A DNA stretch of 8,301 nt, taken from positions 1 to 8,301 of the forward strand of contig DFKQ01000051.1 of the NCBI GenBank assembly GCA_002373875.1, read 5' to 3'. Below are positions 1 to 6,463 of this stretch, piece after piece. The DNA is from Lachnospiraceae bacterium UBA3641. GTDB lineage: Bacteria > Bacillota > Clostridia > Lachnospirales > Lachnospiraceae. The notes beneath the pieces are model-generated. The model saw nothing but the letters and a program-made list of their open reading frames with translations. It searched no databases and was not told the origin of the DNA. The translations under genes and the position numbers were made by a program. The first letter of the stretch is position 1. Every line of letters begins with the position of its first letter.

Positions 1-1137
1 ATGGATTGTAAGGAATGCCATGAGCGTTTCCGTGCCGACCAGCTCATAGAGAACTTCTGTGAAGAAAAGGGAATAGAGCTGGATTCAAGCGTTGACGGAT
101 GGAGCAATGAAAAAATGAAGCAATTCATTGACGAGCATAATATCCCCTGCCCGTCATGCGGTAAGCATAATTTTACCGATATAAGGCAGTTCAACCTGAT
201 GTTCAAGACCTTCCAGGGAGTAACAGAGGACGCTAAAAACACAGTGTATTTAAGGCCCGAAACTGCACAGGGTATATTTGTCAATTTCAAGAATGTTCAG
301 CGTACCTCCCGTAAGAAGGTGCCTTTTGGTATAGGACAGATCGGTAAGTCTTTCAGAAATGAGATCACTCCGGGTAACTTCACCTTCAGGACAAGGGAAT
401 TCGAGCAGATGGAGCTTGAGTTTTTCTGTAAGCCCGGCACACAGACGGAATGGTTCGAATATTGGAGAAGCTTCTGTTATAAATGGCTTCTGGATCTTGG
501 ACTTAAGGAGGAGCATTTAAGGCTGAGGGATCATGATCCCGAGGAATTATCCTTCTACAGCGATCATACTACGGATATTGAATACGCCTTTCCGTTTACG
601 GACTGGGGCGAGCTGTGGGGGATCGCATCAAGAACCGATTACGATCTTACCCAGCATCAGAACACATCCGGTGAGCCAATGGATTATTTTGATGATGAGC
701 TTAATGAGAAGTATATCCCTTATGTTGTTGAGCCCTCGCTCGGTGCTGACAGGGTCGTTTTGGCTTTCCTGTGCGAAGCTTATGATGAGGAAGTTCTGGA
801 TGCCGAGAGAAATGATGTGCGTACCGTCCTTCATTTCCATCCGGCACTGGCGCCGGTCAAGATCGGTGTATTACCTTTATCCAAGAAGCTTAATGAAGGT
901 GCCGAGAAGATATTCAATGAATTATCCAAAAAATACAACTGTGAATTTGATGACAGAGGCAATATAGGTAAGAGATACAGAAGACAGGATGAGATAGGCA
1001 CTCCCTTCTGCATAACATATGATTTTGATTCCGAAACAGACGGAGCCGTAACGGTAAGGGATCGTGACAGTATGGAGCAGGAGCGTATAAAGATCGAGGA
1101 TCTTAAGGCCTATTTCGAGGATAAGTTTACATTTTAA
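1..1137 (+). CDS. glyS: Glycyl-tRNA synthetase, homodimeric (class II) type, 5'-truncated
   Basis: This cytoplasmic enzyme charges tRNA-Gly with glycine using ATP. 378 residues are present. The first Met lies in the internal segment MDCKECHERFRAD, which in complete bacterial homodimeric enzymes follows roughly 80 N-terminal residues, so the gene is cut by the window edge and base 1 is not its start. Cys pairs at residues 3/6 and 50/53 (CPSC) look like the zinc-binding insertion. Class II motif 2 is at about 118-142 (FRNEITP then FTFRTREFEQMELEFF), and motif 3 is at about 241-256 (EPSLGADR, with the ATP-binding Arg). TVYLRPETAQG at 81-91 belongs to the glycine/adenylate pocket. The anticodon-binding domain runs from about 280 to the end. 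The frame is intact and a strong terminator follows 20 bases after the stop, so it is not co-transcribed with the next gene. The two-subunit GlyQ/GlyS form is excluded because this single chain has the class II core and the anticodon domain. Confidence 0.95.
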   Translation: MDCKECHERFRADQLIENFCEEKGIELDSSVDGWSNEKMKQFIDEHNIPCPSCGKHNFTDIRQFNLMFKTFQGVTEDAKNTVYLRPETAQGIFVNFKNVQRTSRKKVPFGIGQIGKSFRNEITPGNFTFRTREFEQMELEFFCKPGTQTEWFEYWRSFCYKWLLDLGLKEEHLRLRDHDPEELSFYSDHTTDIEYAFPFTDWGELWGIASRTDYDLTQHQNTSGEPMDYFDDELNEKYIPYVVEPSLGADRVVLAFLCEAYDEEVLDAERNDVRTVLHFHPALAPVKIGVLPLSKKLNEGAEKIFNELSKKYNCEFDDRGNIGKRYRRQDEIGTPFCITYDFDSETDGAVTVRDRDSMEQERIKIEDLKAYFEDKFTF

Positions 1138-1157
1138 GCATCAATGACCGGATCTTG

Positions 1158-1194
1158 AAGGGAACATACCCGTTTGGTATGTTCCCTTATTTAT
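1158..1194 (+). terminator. Rho-independent terminator of the glycyl-tRNA synthetase gene
   Basis: A perfect 13-bp inverted repeat (AAGGGAACATACC at 1158-1170 and its complement at 1176-1188) closes on a 5-base loop CGTTT and is followed by an AT-rich tail (ATTTAT). The tail has few consecutive Ts, but the stem is long and perfect. It begins 20 bases after the stop codon, which separates the synthetase transcript from the receptor operon downstream. Confidence 0.88.
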
Positions 1195-1248
1195 AACTGT
1201 ACGGAAATAGTTACCCTTATTTTTATGCTATGTTTTTATATGAATATT

Positions 1249-1257
1249 TGTTATAAT
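1249..1257 (+). promoter_or_regulatory. Extended -10 promoter for the receptor-polymerase operon
   Basis: TGTTATAAT gives a consensus TATAAT at 1252-1257 preceded by TGn at 1249-1251, an extended -10 element. The -35 position (about 1229-1234, TATGTT) is poor, which is common when TGn is present. Transcription would start near 1264, leaving a leader of about 75 bases before the GTG at 1340. The predicted start falls inside the first half of the dyad at 1262-1306, so binding there could block initiation. Confidence 0.6.
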
Positions 1258-1261
1258 ACAA

Positions 1262-1306
1262 GTAACTGTTCACAACAGTACAATATTTCCCGTTCCGAAC
1301 AGTTAC
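1262..1306 (+). repeat. Dyad with AACTGTT half-sites at the promoter start point (possible operator or leader stem)
   Basis: GTAACTGTTC (1262-1271) and GAACAGTTAC (1297-1306) form a perfect 10-bp inverted repeat separated by 25 bases. Inside it, ACTGTT (1265-1270) also pairs with AACAGT (1274-1279) across only 3 bases, so two alternative dyads share the left arm. A weaker related pair lies upstream (AACTGT at 1195-1200, ATAGTT at 1207-1212). The arrangement surrounds the promoter. As DNA it could bind a dimeric regulator; as RNA it could form mutually exclusive hairpins. The symmetry is visible in the sequence, but the function is inferred. Confidence 0.55.
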
Positions 1307-1339
1307 CATATATTAATTATAGGATGATGGTGTTTTTAA

Positions 1340-4300
1340 GTGCGTGATTTTTCCAGAAGGATCATTAATATATCAGTCGCTGCAGGGATGCTTGTATTAG
1401 GCATTCTTTCGTGTGTTATTGATTGCTACGGAGCAACGGAACCCGAATTACGTGAGGTTTCGGTTGCTTATTTTTATGATGAAAGCTATTTCGGTAATAA
1501 TTACGACAAGGGCACCAAGAGCGGTTTCGGCTATGAATATCTTCAGGCCATAGGTAATTTCTCGGGCTGGAAATACGATTATGTATACGGCGATTACAAC
1601 TCCCTGCTTGAACAGTTCATGCAGGGTAAGATAGACCTTATGCCCGGAATGCCCAGATCCTTTAATGAGGCTGCCTACTATGAAAATCTTGAGGCAAATG
1701 CCAAGAATGAAGAGATCAGGTATAACATTCAGCATAACCATATAGATGTATTGTTTCCCAATCAGCCCATGAACTCGGTTGATTATTATCTGTGCCTGCC
1801 CAAGGGCACGAACAGTGATACATTTATGATGACCAGTATATCTCATACAAGTCTGGGAGTCCCGGCAGCCATATCGGAATACGCTGATGAATGGGACAAG
1901 AAGCTGGGGCTGTATTGCGATATCACGGTTTATGACAGTGATGCTGCCTGCATAAATGCGCTTAATAACGGTGAAGTCAAGGCTATATTTGCGCAGAACA
2001 GTGCGGCGGAAGAAGGACTTGTCGTTACCAGGAAGGCGGGCAACGTCGATTATTATCTGGGTGTCAGCTCCAAGAAACGAACCCTGCTCAAGTCAATAAA
2101 CAATGCCGTGGAGACCATTTCAACGTCTACGGAAGGTATGCTTGCAAGCATTCAGAACACCTTCGATTCGACGGATAAATTCGATAAAAACTTAAGCAGT
2201 GTTGAACAGGAGTGGCTGGATGCACATGAATCGTTGAATGTTGGAGTATCCAAGGATTTCCAGCCCTACAGTCATTATAATAGCGAAACGGGAGAAACGT
2301 CGGGCTTCATATATGGAGCCTTTCAGGAATTCATGCGGTCTCTTGACGCAAGCATTGATATTGAATTTAAACACTATGATAATTATGACGGGCTTATAAA
2401 GGCACTTGAAACGGGAGAAGTGGATGCTATCTTTCCTGTGCCTGCCTATCTTTATCAGTCGGAGTTAAATGATTATGTTTTCACCAAGGTCATTTCGGAT
2501 GAGAGCATGACCCTTATCTATAAGGATGTATATACGGAAGGGTCCCTTGCCACTGTTGCTTACCCGGCAACGGGTATAGCCAGGTATTTTGACGAGGAAT
2601 ATTATTCATCAAGCAAGATACTTGAATATCCCACCGAGGAAGCCTGCTTTGAGGCTGTAGACGATGAATCAGTAACATGTACCATCTTAAGGACCCAGAT
2701 AGCCGACAAGATAATCGGAGAAAACAAGAAATTTGCCAAGTTAAAGAAGCTGACGGTTCCCCAGAAGCTTGAGATGGCAATAGGTGTAAAGAGGGGTAAT
2801 ATCGGACTGTATACCCTCTTAAACAGGGCCACTTACTTAACGTCAAAGGGAAACAGCCTTAATTACCTTATGCTTGAAGCCCAGTCTGTTGATCATGAAA
2901 CTCAAAAGTCAGGACTTTCCGCCCTGATAAAATCGGAAGGATTTGTTTTCTCGCTGATAATACTTCTTCTGGTCGTGGTTATAATTCTTCTGTCCACATC
3001 AATGCTTCGGGTTGTTAAGGCAAGCCGTAAGCTGAAAAAGGCCAATACCGAGATAAAGGGTGTTGCGCAGCTCCAGCAGCAGAACTTCGATATCATAGGT
3101 ATACTTGCAAGGGATTATTCTTCGGTTTTCAAGGTTAATCTTGAAACGGAAGACTTACAGACCTTCCGGCTTGAAACAAATGACGACGGCAAGTTCGGAA
3201 ACATGATCCGTCTGGGGGCCAAGTATACCGATATATTCAACCAATACGTAAGAGATAACGTATATGAAGACGATAAACCCAAAATGTACGATGAGATAGG
3301 TATTCCCATCATCAGAAAGAAGCTTAAAAAACGTAGTTCCTATGCAGTACGCTTCAGGAAGATAGTACCCGATGATGAGCCAAGATATTATGAGTTCAGG
3401 GTATCTACAGTGGATATCGATATCACAGGCAAGATCTTAAGTGTGGTCATTGCCTTTATTGACTGTAATGACGAGATACTTCATGAGATGAAGTATATGA
3501 AGGGCCTTGAGAAGGCTCTTAAGAGCGATGCCGTTATCACGGGTCTTACAGGTGACTTTGACTGGGTGGCTTATGTTGCAAATGTAGAGACCAAGGACTC
3601 AGTGGGTGTTACCCATTACCGTATAGGCGATATGTTCACCGAAAGGTTTACCGGATGGGAGAACGAGAACAATTATAACCACATGATGGATCTTATAGCC
3701 GAGACTCTCATTATACCTGAAGACAGAAAGATGTTCCTGAACGAGACAAGCAAGAGTCATATCAAGAAGCATCTAAACCATGATGTGGCTTATTTCGTTA
3801 ATTTCAGGATAGTCAATAAGGACGGAATGGTTGAATATTACCAGATGAAGTGTGTTGCCGATATTGCCGACGGAAAATTGTATGGCTTCATCCTGGGCTT
3901 CCACAGTGTTGATGAAGAAATACGCAAGGAGAGGGAACAGCAGGAGAAGCTTGAACAGAAGGTTCAGGAACGAACGATACAGCTCAAGGAGAAGAATGAA
4001 TCCCTTAACAGGATGAACAATGATATCATAGAACTCATGGGTAACGTTGTTGAAGGAAGGGATGAGGAGAGCGGTCAGCATGTAAGAAGAGTCAAGAGCT
4101 TTACCAACATAATGGCTAATCAGATAATGACGGATTATCCGGAATACGGGCTGACCCCCGAGCTTGTGGATATAATTACCTCGGCCAGTGCGCTTCATGA
4201 TGTGGGTAAGATCATGATCCCTGACAGCATACTTCTTAAGCCGGGTCGTCTTACCGAGGAAGAATTCGCCATAATGAAGACCCATACCCTGAGCGGCTGC

Positions 4301-4636
4301 GAAATACTTAACAAGATGCCGGCCGACTGGGATAAGACATACATGCGTATATCCATGGAAATATGCCGTCATCATCATGAGAAGTATGATGGTAAGGGTT
4401 ATCCGGATGCCCTGTCGGGTGACATGATCCCTATATCTGCCCAGATAGTTTCGGTGGCGGACTGCTACGATGCTCTTGTGAGCAAGCGTGTATATAAGGA
4501 TGCTTATTCCTGTGAAGAAGCTTACAATATGATAAAAAACGGTGAATGCGGAACGTTCTCACCCAAGCTTATGGACAGCTTCTCAAGATGTAAGGATCTC
4601 TTCGAACTGCAGGTGAAGATAACACAGAATGGCTGA
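1340..4636 (+). CDS. Membrane-bound sensory HD-GYP protein: tandem solute-binding-like domains, PAS-like pair, c-di-GMP phosphodiesterase output
   Basis: This 1098-residue receptor probably senses an extracellular ligand and hydrolyses cyclic-di-GMP inside the cell. In order: a signal sequence at 1-32 (basic MRDFSRR, then a hydrophobic core); two SBP_bac_3-like extracellular domains at about 38-270 and 297-510 (repeated pattern of SGF, then a Gly-Glu or Gly-Lys followed by VDAIFPVP/IDLMPGMP); a membrane span at 535-556; two related PAS-like domains at about 584-716 and 727-857; a coiled coil at about 858-900; and HD-GYP at about 905-1085. Catalytic residues are present: H914, H953-D954 with K957, H982, H1011-H1013, HEKYDGKGYP at 1013-1022, and D1041/D1044. 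There is no GGDEF or EAL domain. The GTG start is the first possible one (an in-frame TAA sits at 1337-1339) and keeps the basic signal-peptide end; its ribosome site is weak (AGGATGATGG at 1321-1330). The end overlaps the polymerase gene. Ligand unknown. Confidence 0.9.
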   Translation: MRDFSRRIINISVAAGMLVLGILSCVIDCYGATEPELREVSVAYFYDESYFGNNYDKGTKSGFGYEYLQAIGNFSGWKYDYVYGDYNSLLEQFMQGKIDLMPGMPRSFNEAAYYENLEANAKNEEIRYNIQHNHIDVLFPNQPMNSVDYYLCLPKGTNSDTFMMTSISHTSLGVPAAISEYADEWDKKLGLYCDITVYDSDAACINALNNGEVKAIFAQNSAAEEGLVVTRKAGNVDYYLGVSSKKRTLLKSINNAVETISTSTEGMLASIQNTFDSTDKFDKNLSSVEQEWLDAHESLNVGVSKDFQPYSHYNSETGETSGFIYGAFQEFMRSLDASIDIEFKHYDNYDGLIKALETGEVDAIFPVPAYLYQSELNDYVFTKVISDESMTLIYKDVYTEGSLATVAYPATGIARYFDEEYYSSSKILEYPTEEACFEAVDDESVTCTILRTQIADKIIGENKKFAKLKKLTVPQKLEMAIGVKRGNIGLYTLLNRATYLTSKGNSLNYLMLEAQSVDHETQKSGLSALIKSEGFVFSLIILLLVVVIILLSTSMLRVVKASRKLKKANTEIKGVAQLQQQNFDIIGILARDYSSVFKVNLETEDLQTFRLETNDDGKFGNMIRLGAKYTDIFNQYVRDNVYEDDKPKMYDEIGIPIIRKKLKKRSSYAVRFRKIVPDDEPRYYEFRVSTVDIDITGKILSVVIAFIDCNDEILHEMKYMKGLEKALKSDAVITGLTGDFDWVAYVANVETKDSVGVTHYRIGDMFTERFTGWENENNYNHMMDLIAETLIIPEDRKMFLNETSKSHIKKHLNHDVAYFVNFRIVNKDGMVEYYQMKCVADIADGKLYGFILGFHSVDEEIRKEREQQEKLEQKVQERTIQLKEKNESLNRMNNDIIELMGNVVEGRDEESGQHVRRVKSFTNIMANQIMTDYPEYGLTPELVDIITSASALHDVGKIMIPDSILLKPGRLTEEEFAIMKTHTLSGCEILNKMPADWDKTYMRISMEICRHHHEKYDGKGYPDALSGDMIPISAQIVSVADCYDALVSKRVYKDAYSCEEAYNMIKNGECGTFSPKLMDSFSRCKDLFELQVKITQNG

Positions 4637-6158
4637 TGATATACGTAAATTTATAGTAATAGATCTTAAATCCTTTTATGCGTCCGTTGAATGCATGGAC
4701 CGTGATCTCGACCCCTTAACCACCAATCTTGTGGTTGCCGATACCGAACGGACTGAAAAAACGATATGTCTTGCCGTTACTCCTTCACTCAAGGCTTACG
4801 GTATTCCCGGAAGGGCCAGGCTATTTGAGGTTGTCAGTGCCGTTAAAAAGATAAATGAGGATAGACTTAAAATGATAGCTCCTCATGGGTTTCGGGGAAG
4901 TTCGACCGATTCCGAAGAGTTATCAAAGGACCCGTATCTTAAGCTTGATTATATTGCGGCAGTTCCCCACATGTCCCGATATATGGAAATAAGCACCCAT
5001 ATATACGATATCTACCTTAAATACATTGCACCCGAGGATATTCATGTTTATTCCGTGGATGAAGTGTTCATGGATGTAACCGCTTATCTTAAAACATATG
5101 ATATGACTCCCCGCGAGCTTGCTGTACGCATGATAAAAGATGTCCTCGAAGAAACAGGTATCACGGCCACGGCCGGAATAGGAACAAACCTGTACCTGGC
5201 CAAAGTGGCCATGGATATAGTGGCCAAGCATGTTGAAGCCGATGATGATGGTGTCAGGGTTGCTGATATCGATGAAATGTCCTACAGAAGGCTTCTGTGG
5301 GGACATAAGCCCCTGACAGATTTCTGGCGGGTTGGTAAGGGTATAGCAAGGAAGCTGGAAGCTCACGGAATGTATACAATGGGTGATGTTGCCAGGTGCT
5401 CCCTGGGAACCCTCAGTGATTATCACAATGAGGATCTTCTGTACAGGCTGTTCGGTGTGAACGCGGAGCTTCTCATAGATCATGCCTGGGGCATAGAGCC
5501 CTGTCTTATTTCACATATAAAGGCTTATAAACCCGAGAGTAATTCAATAGGAAGCGGTCAGGTGCTCAAGGAGCCCTATACCTTCGAAAAGGGACGGCTT
5601 ATCGTATGGGAAATGACAGACCTTCTGGTTCTTGATCTTGTTGATAAGCGTCTTATGACCGATCAGATCGTTCTCTACATCGGCTACGATATCGATAACC
5701 TTAAAGGAAACAAAGGGGGGAAAGCTTTTACGGGAGAGGTAACAACCGATTATTACGGACGAGATGTACCAAAGCCTGTACATGGTAGCATTAATTTAAA
5801 CGGCTATACATCATCAACAAGGGATATCATACAAGCTGTTCTTGAATTGTATGACAAGCTGGTGGACCCTGAACTGTTAATAAGAAGAGTCACGGTAACG
5901 GCCAATCATGTGCTTGATGAACAGGAGGCTGACAGGAAAAGACAGTATGAGCAGCTTGACCTCTTTACCGATTATGAACAGTTGAAAAAGAATAAAGAGA
6001 AAGAAGAAAAAAGACTCAACCGGGAAAAGAATATCCAGCATGCCATTATAGACATTAAGAAGAAATTCGGTAAAAATGCCATCCTGAAGGGCAGCAATTT
6101 TATTGAAGGAGCTACGACAAGAGAACGTAATTCCCAAATAGGCGGGCATCGGTCATAG
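4629..6158 (+). CDS. Y-family DNA polymerase, UvrX/UmuC-like (translesion or DNA repair polymerase)
   Basis: This 509-residue protein is a low-fidelity polymerase expected to copy past damaged template bases. Visible features: palm motif VIDLKSFYASVE at 9-21 with catalytic D12 and probable steric-gate Y17; YSVDEVFMDV at 141-150 with catalytic D144-E145; a helix-hairpin-helix-like stretch at about 228-262 (WRVGKGIARKLEAHGM); a little-finger domain at about 300-430; a beta-clamp-binding motif QLDLF at 442-446; a lysine/glutamate-rich helix at 450-480; and a C-terminal tail ending IGGHRS that resembles the end of Bacillus UvrX. Compared with UvrX from memory, it has about 30 extra residues near 75-110. 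Its ATG lies inside the last codons of the HD-GYP gene (8-base overlap, ATGGCTGA), suggesting translational coupling; AGGTGA at 4611-4616 is a distant ribosome site. A YolD-like gene follows, a known Firmicutes pairing. It could equally be called an ImpB/MucB/SamB-family protein. Confidence 0.92.
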   Translation: MADDIRKFIVIDLKSFYASVECMDRDLDPLTTNLVVADTERTEKTICLAVTPSLKAYGIPGRARLFEVVSAVKKINEDRLKMIAPHGFRGSSTDSEELSKDPYLKLDYIAAVPHMSRYMEISTHIYDIYLKYIAPEDIHVYSVDEVFMDVTAYLKTYDMTPRELAVRMIKDVLEETGITATAGIGTNLYLAKVAMDIVAKHVEADDDGVRVADIDEMSYRRLLWGHKPLTDFWRVGKGIARKLEAHGMYTMGDVARCSLGTLSDYHNEDLLYRLFGVNAELLIDHAWGIEPCLISHIKAYKPESNSIGSGQVLKEPYTFEKGRLIVWEMTDLLVLDLVDKRLMTDQIVLYIGYDIDNLKGNKGGKAFTGEVTTDYYGRDVPKPVHGSINLNGYTSSTRDIIQAVLELYDKLVDPELLIRRVTVTANHVLDEQEADRKRQYEQLDLFTDYEQLKKNKEKEEKRLNREKNIQHAIIDIKKKFGKNAILKGSNFIEGATTRERNSQIGGHRS

Positions 6159-6179
6159 AAATCAGTAAGAGGAACTGAA

Positions 6180-6392
6180 ATGAACAACAGTCATGAATAT
6201 GATGATATCATAAAGCTTAACAGACCCGAAACAGGCCGGCATCCCCATATGTCAATTGAAAACAGGGCAGCCCAGTTTTCACCATTTGCGGCACTTACCG
6301 GATTTGAAGAAGCCATAGAGGAACAGGCCAGGGAAACCACCGGGAATGTTCTTGCGGGTGAGGAGGGTTATGCATTTGAAGAGGCTCCGTGA
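6180..6392 (+). CDS. YolD-like protein, short form
   Basis: A 70-residue protein with the YolD-like signature: YDDIIKLNRP (8-17), then HPHMSIENRAAQFSPFAAL at 21-39 and TGFEEAIEEQAR at 40-51. Members of this family sit beside UvrX/UmuC-like polymerases in Firmicutes and plasmids and are thought to act as partners or regulators of them, loosely comparable to UmuD; the exact activity is not established. It follows the polymerase by 21 bases, so it very probably shares its transcript. The ribosome site AGAGGA (6168-6173) stands 6 bases before the ATG. It lacks the C-terminal half (a VTYF-type strand region) that I recall in clostridial members of about 110-130 residues, and ends in an acidic GEEGYAFEEAP tail. 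No continuation is visible in other frames before the next promoter. Confidence 0.82.
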   Translation: MNNSHEYDDIIKLNRPETGRHPHMSIENRAAQFSPFAALTGFEEAIEEQARETTGNVLAGEEGYAFEEAP

Positions 6393-6420
6393 AGAGGTAC
6401 TTTTTATGTACAGGCTGATA

Positions 6421-6429
6421 TGATATAAT
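6421..6429 (+). promoter_or_regulatory. Extended -10 promoter for the SPFH gene pair
   Basis: TGATATAAT contains a consensus TATAAT (6424-6429) with TGn directly before it. A weak -35 (TTTTTA, 6401-6406) lies 17 bases upstream. Transcription would begin near 6436, which leaves a leader of about 27 bases carrying the GGAGG ribosome site. It lies in the 35-base gap after the YolD-like gene, with no terminator in between, so read-through from the upstream operon is also possible. Confidence 0.6.
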
Positions 6430-6450
6430 GTCTTTGTTTAAAATCTACAA

Positions 6451-6457
6451 GGGAGGT
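6451..6457 (+). promoter_or_regulatory. Strong ribosome binding site that sets the SPFH start
   Basis: GGGAGGT with core GGAGG at 6452-6456 lies 7 bases before the ATG at 6464 and 4 before the ATG at 6461. The upstream in-frame ATG at 6428 has no such site and falls inside the -10 hexamer of the promoter, so a start at 6461 or 6464 is much more likely. Confidence 0.75.
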
Positions 6458-6463
6458 GGGATG

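Noticed and set aside
1..3. ATG at base 1 as the true start of the glycyl-tRNA synthetase
   Set aside because: The sequence MDCKECHERF is internal in complete homologues, so about 80 residues lie outside the window.
533..967. Open frame of 144 codons in another + strand frame within the glycyl-tRNA synthetase gene
   Set aside because: It overlaps class II motif 3 and the anticodon domain of a clearly real gene; the product is rich in Arg, Met and Ile with no domain.
1292..1300. GTTCCGAAC as a LexA (SOS) box
   Set aside because: The half-sites are in the opposite order and the spacing is 1 base rather than 4 between GAAC and GTTC.
1264..1339. A cyclic-di-GMP riboswitch in the receptor leader
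   Set aside because: It would fit the gene's role, but the leader of about 75 bases shows only the AACTGTT dyad and none of the conserved core sequence I would expect of a c-di-GMP-I or -II aptamer.
1412..1414. Cys25 of the receptor as a lipoprotein attachment site (ILSC)
   Set aside because: The residue at -2 is Leu, which is unusual for a lipobox, and the protein has a second membrane span with a cytoplasmic output domain, so a cleaved or uncleaved signal sequence is simpler.
3773..4378. Open frame of 201 codons on the minus strand inside the receptor gene
   Set aside because: It is antisense to the PAS-like, coiled-coil and HD-GYP coding region, whose motifs are intact. Its translation shows no recognisable domain and it has no promoter or ribosome site.
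4923..5483. Open frame of 186 codons on the minus strand inside the polymerase gene
   Set aside because: It is antisense to conserved polymerase motifs including the SVDE active site. The product is low-complexity in character with no recognisable domain.
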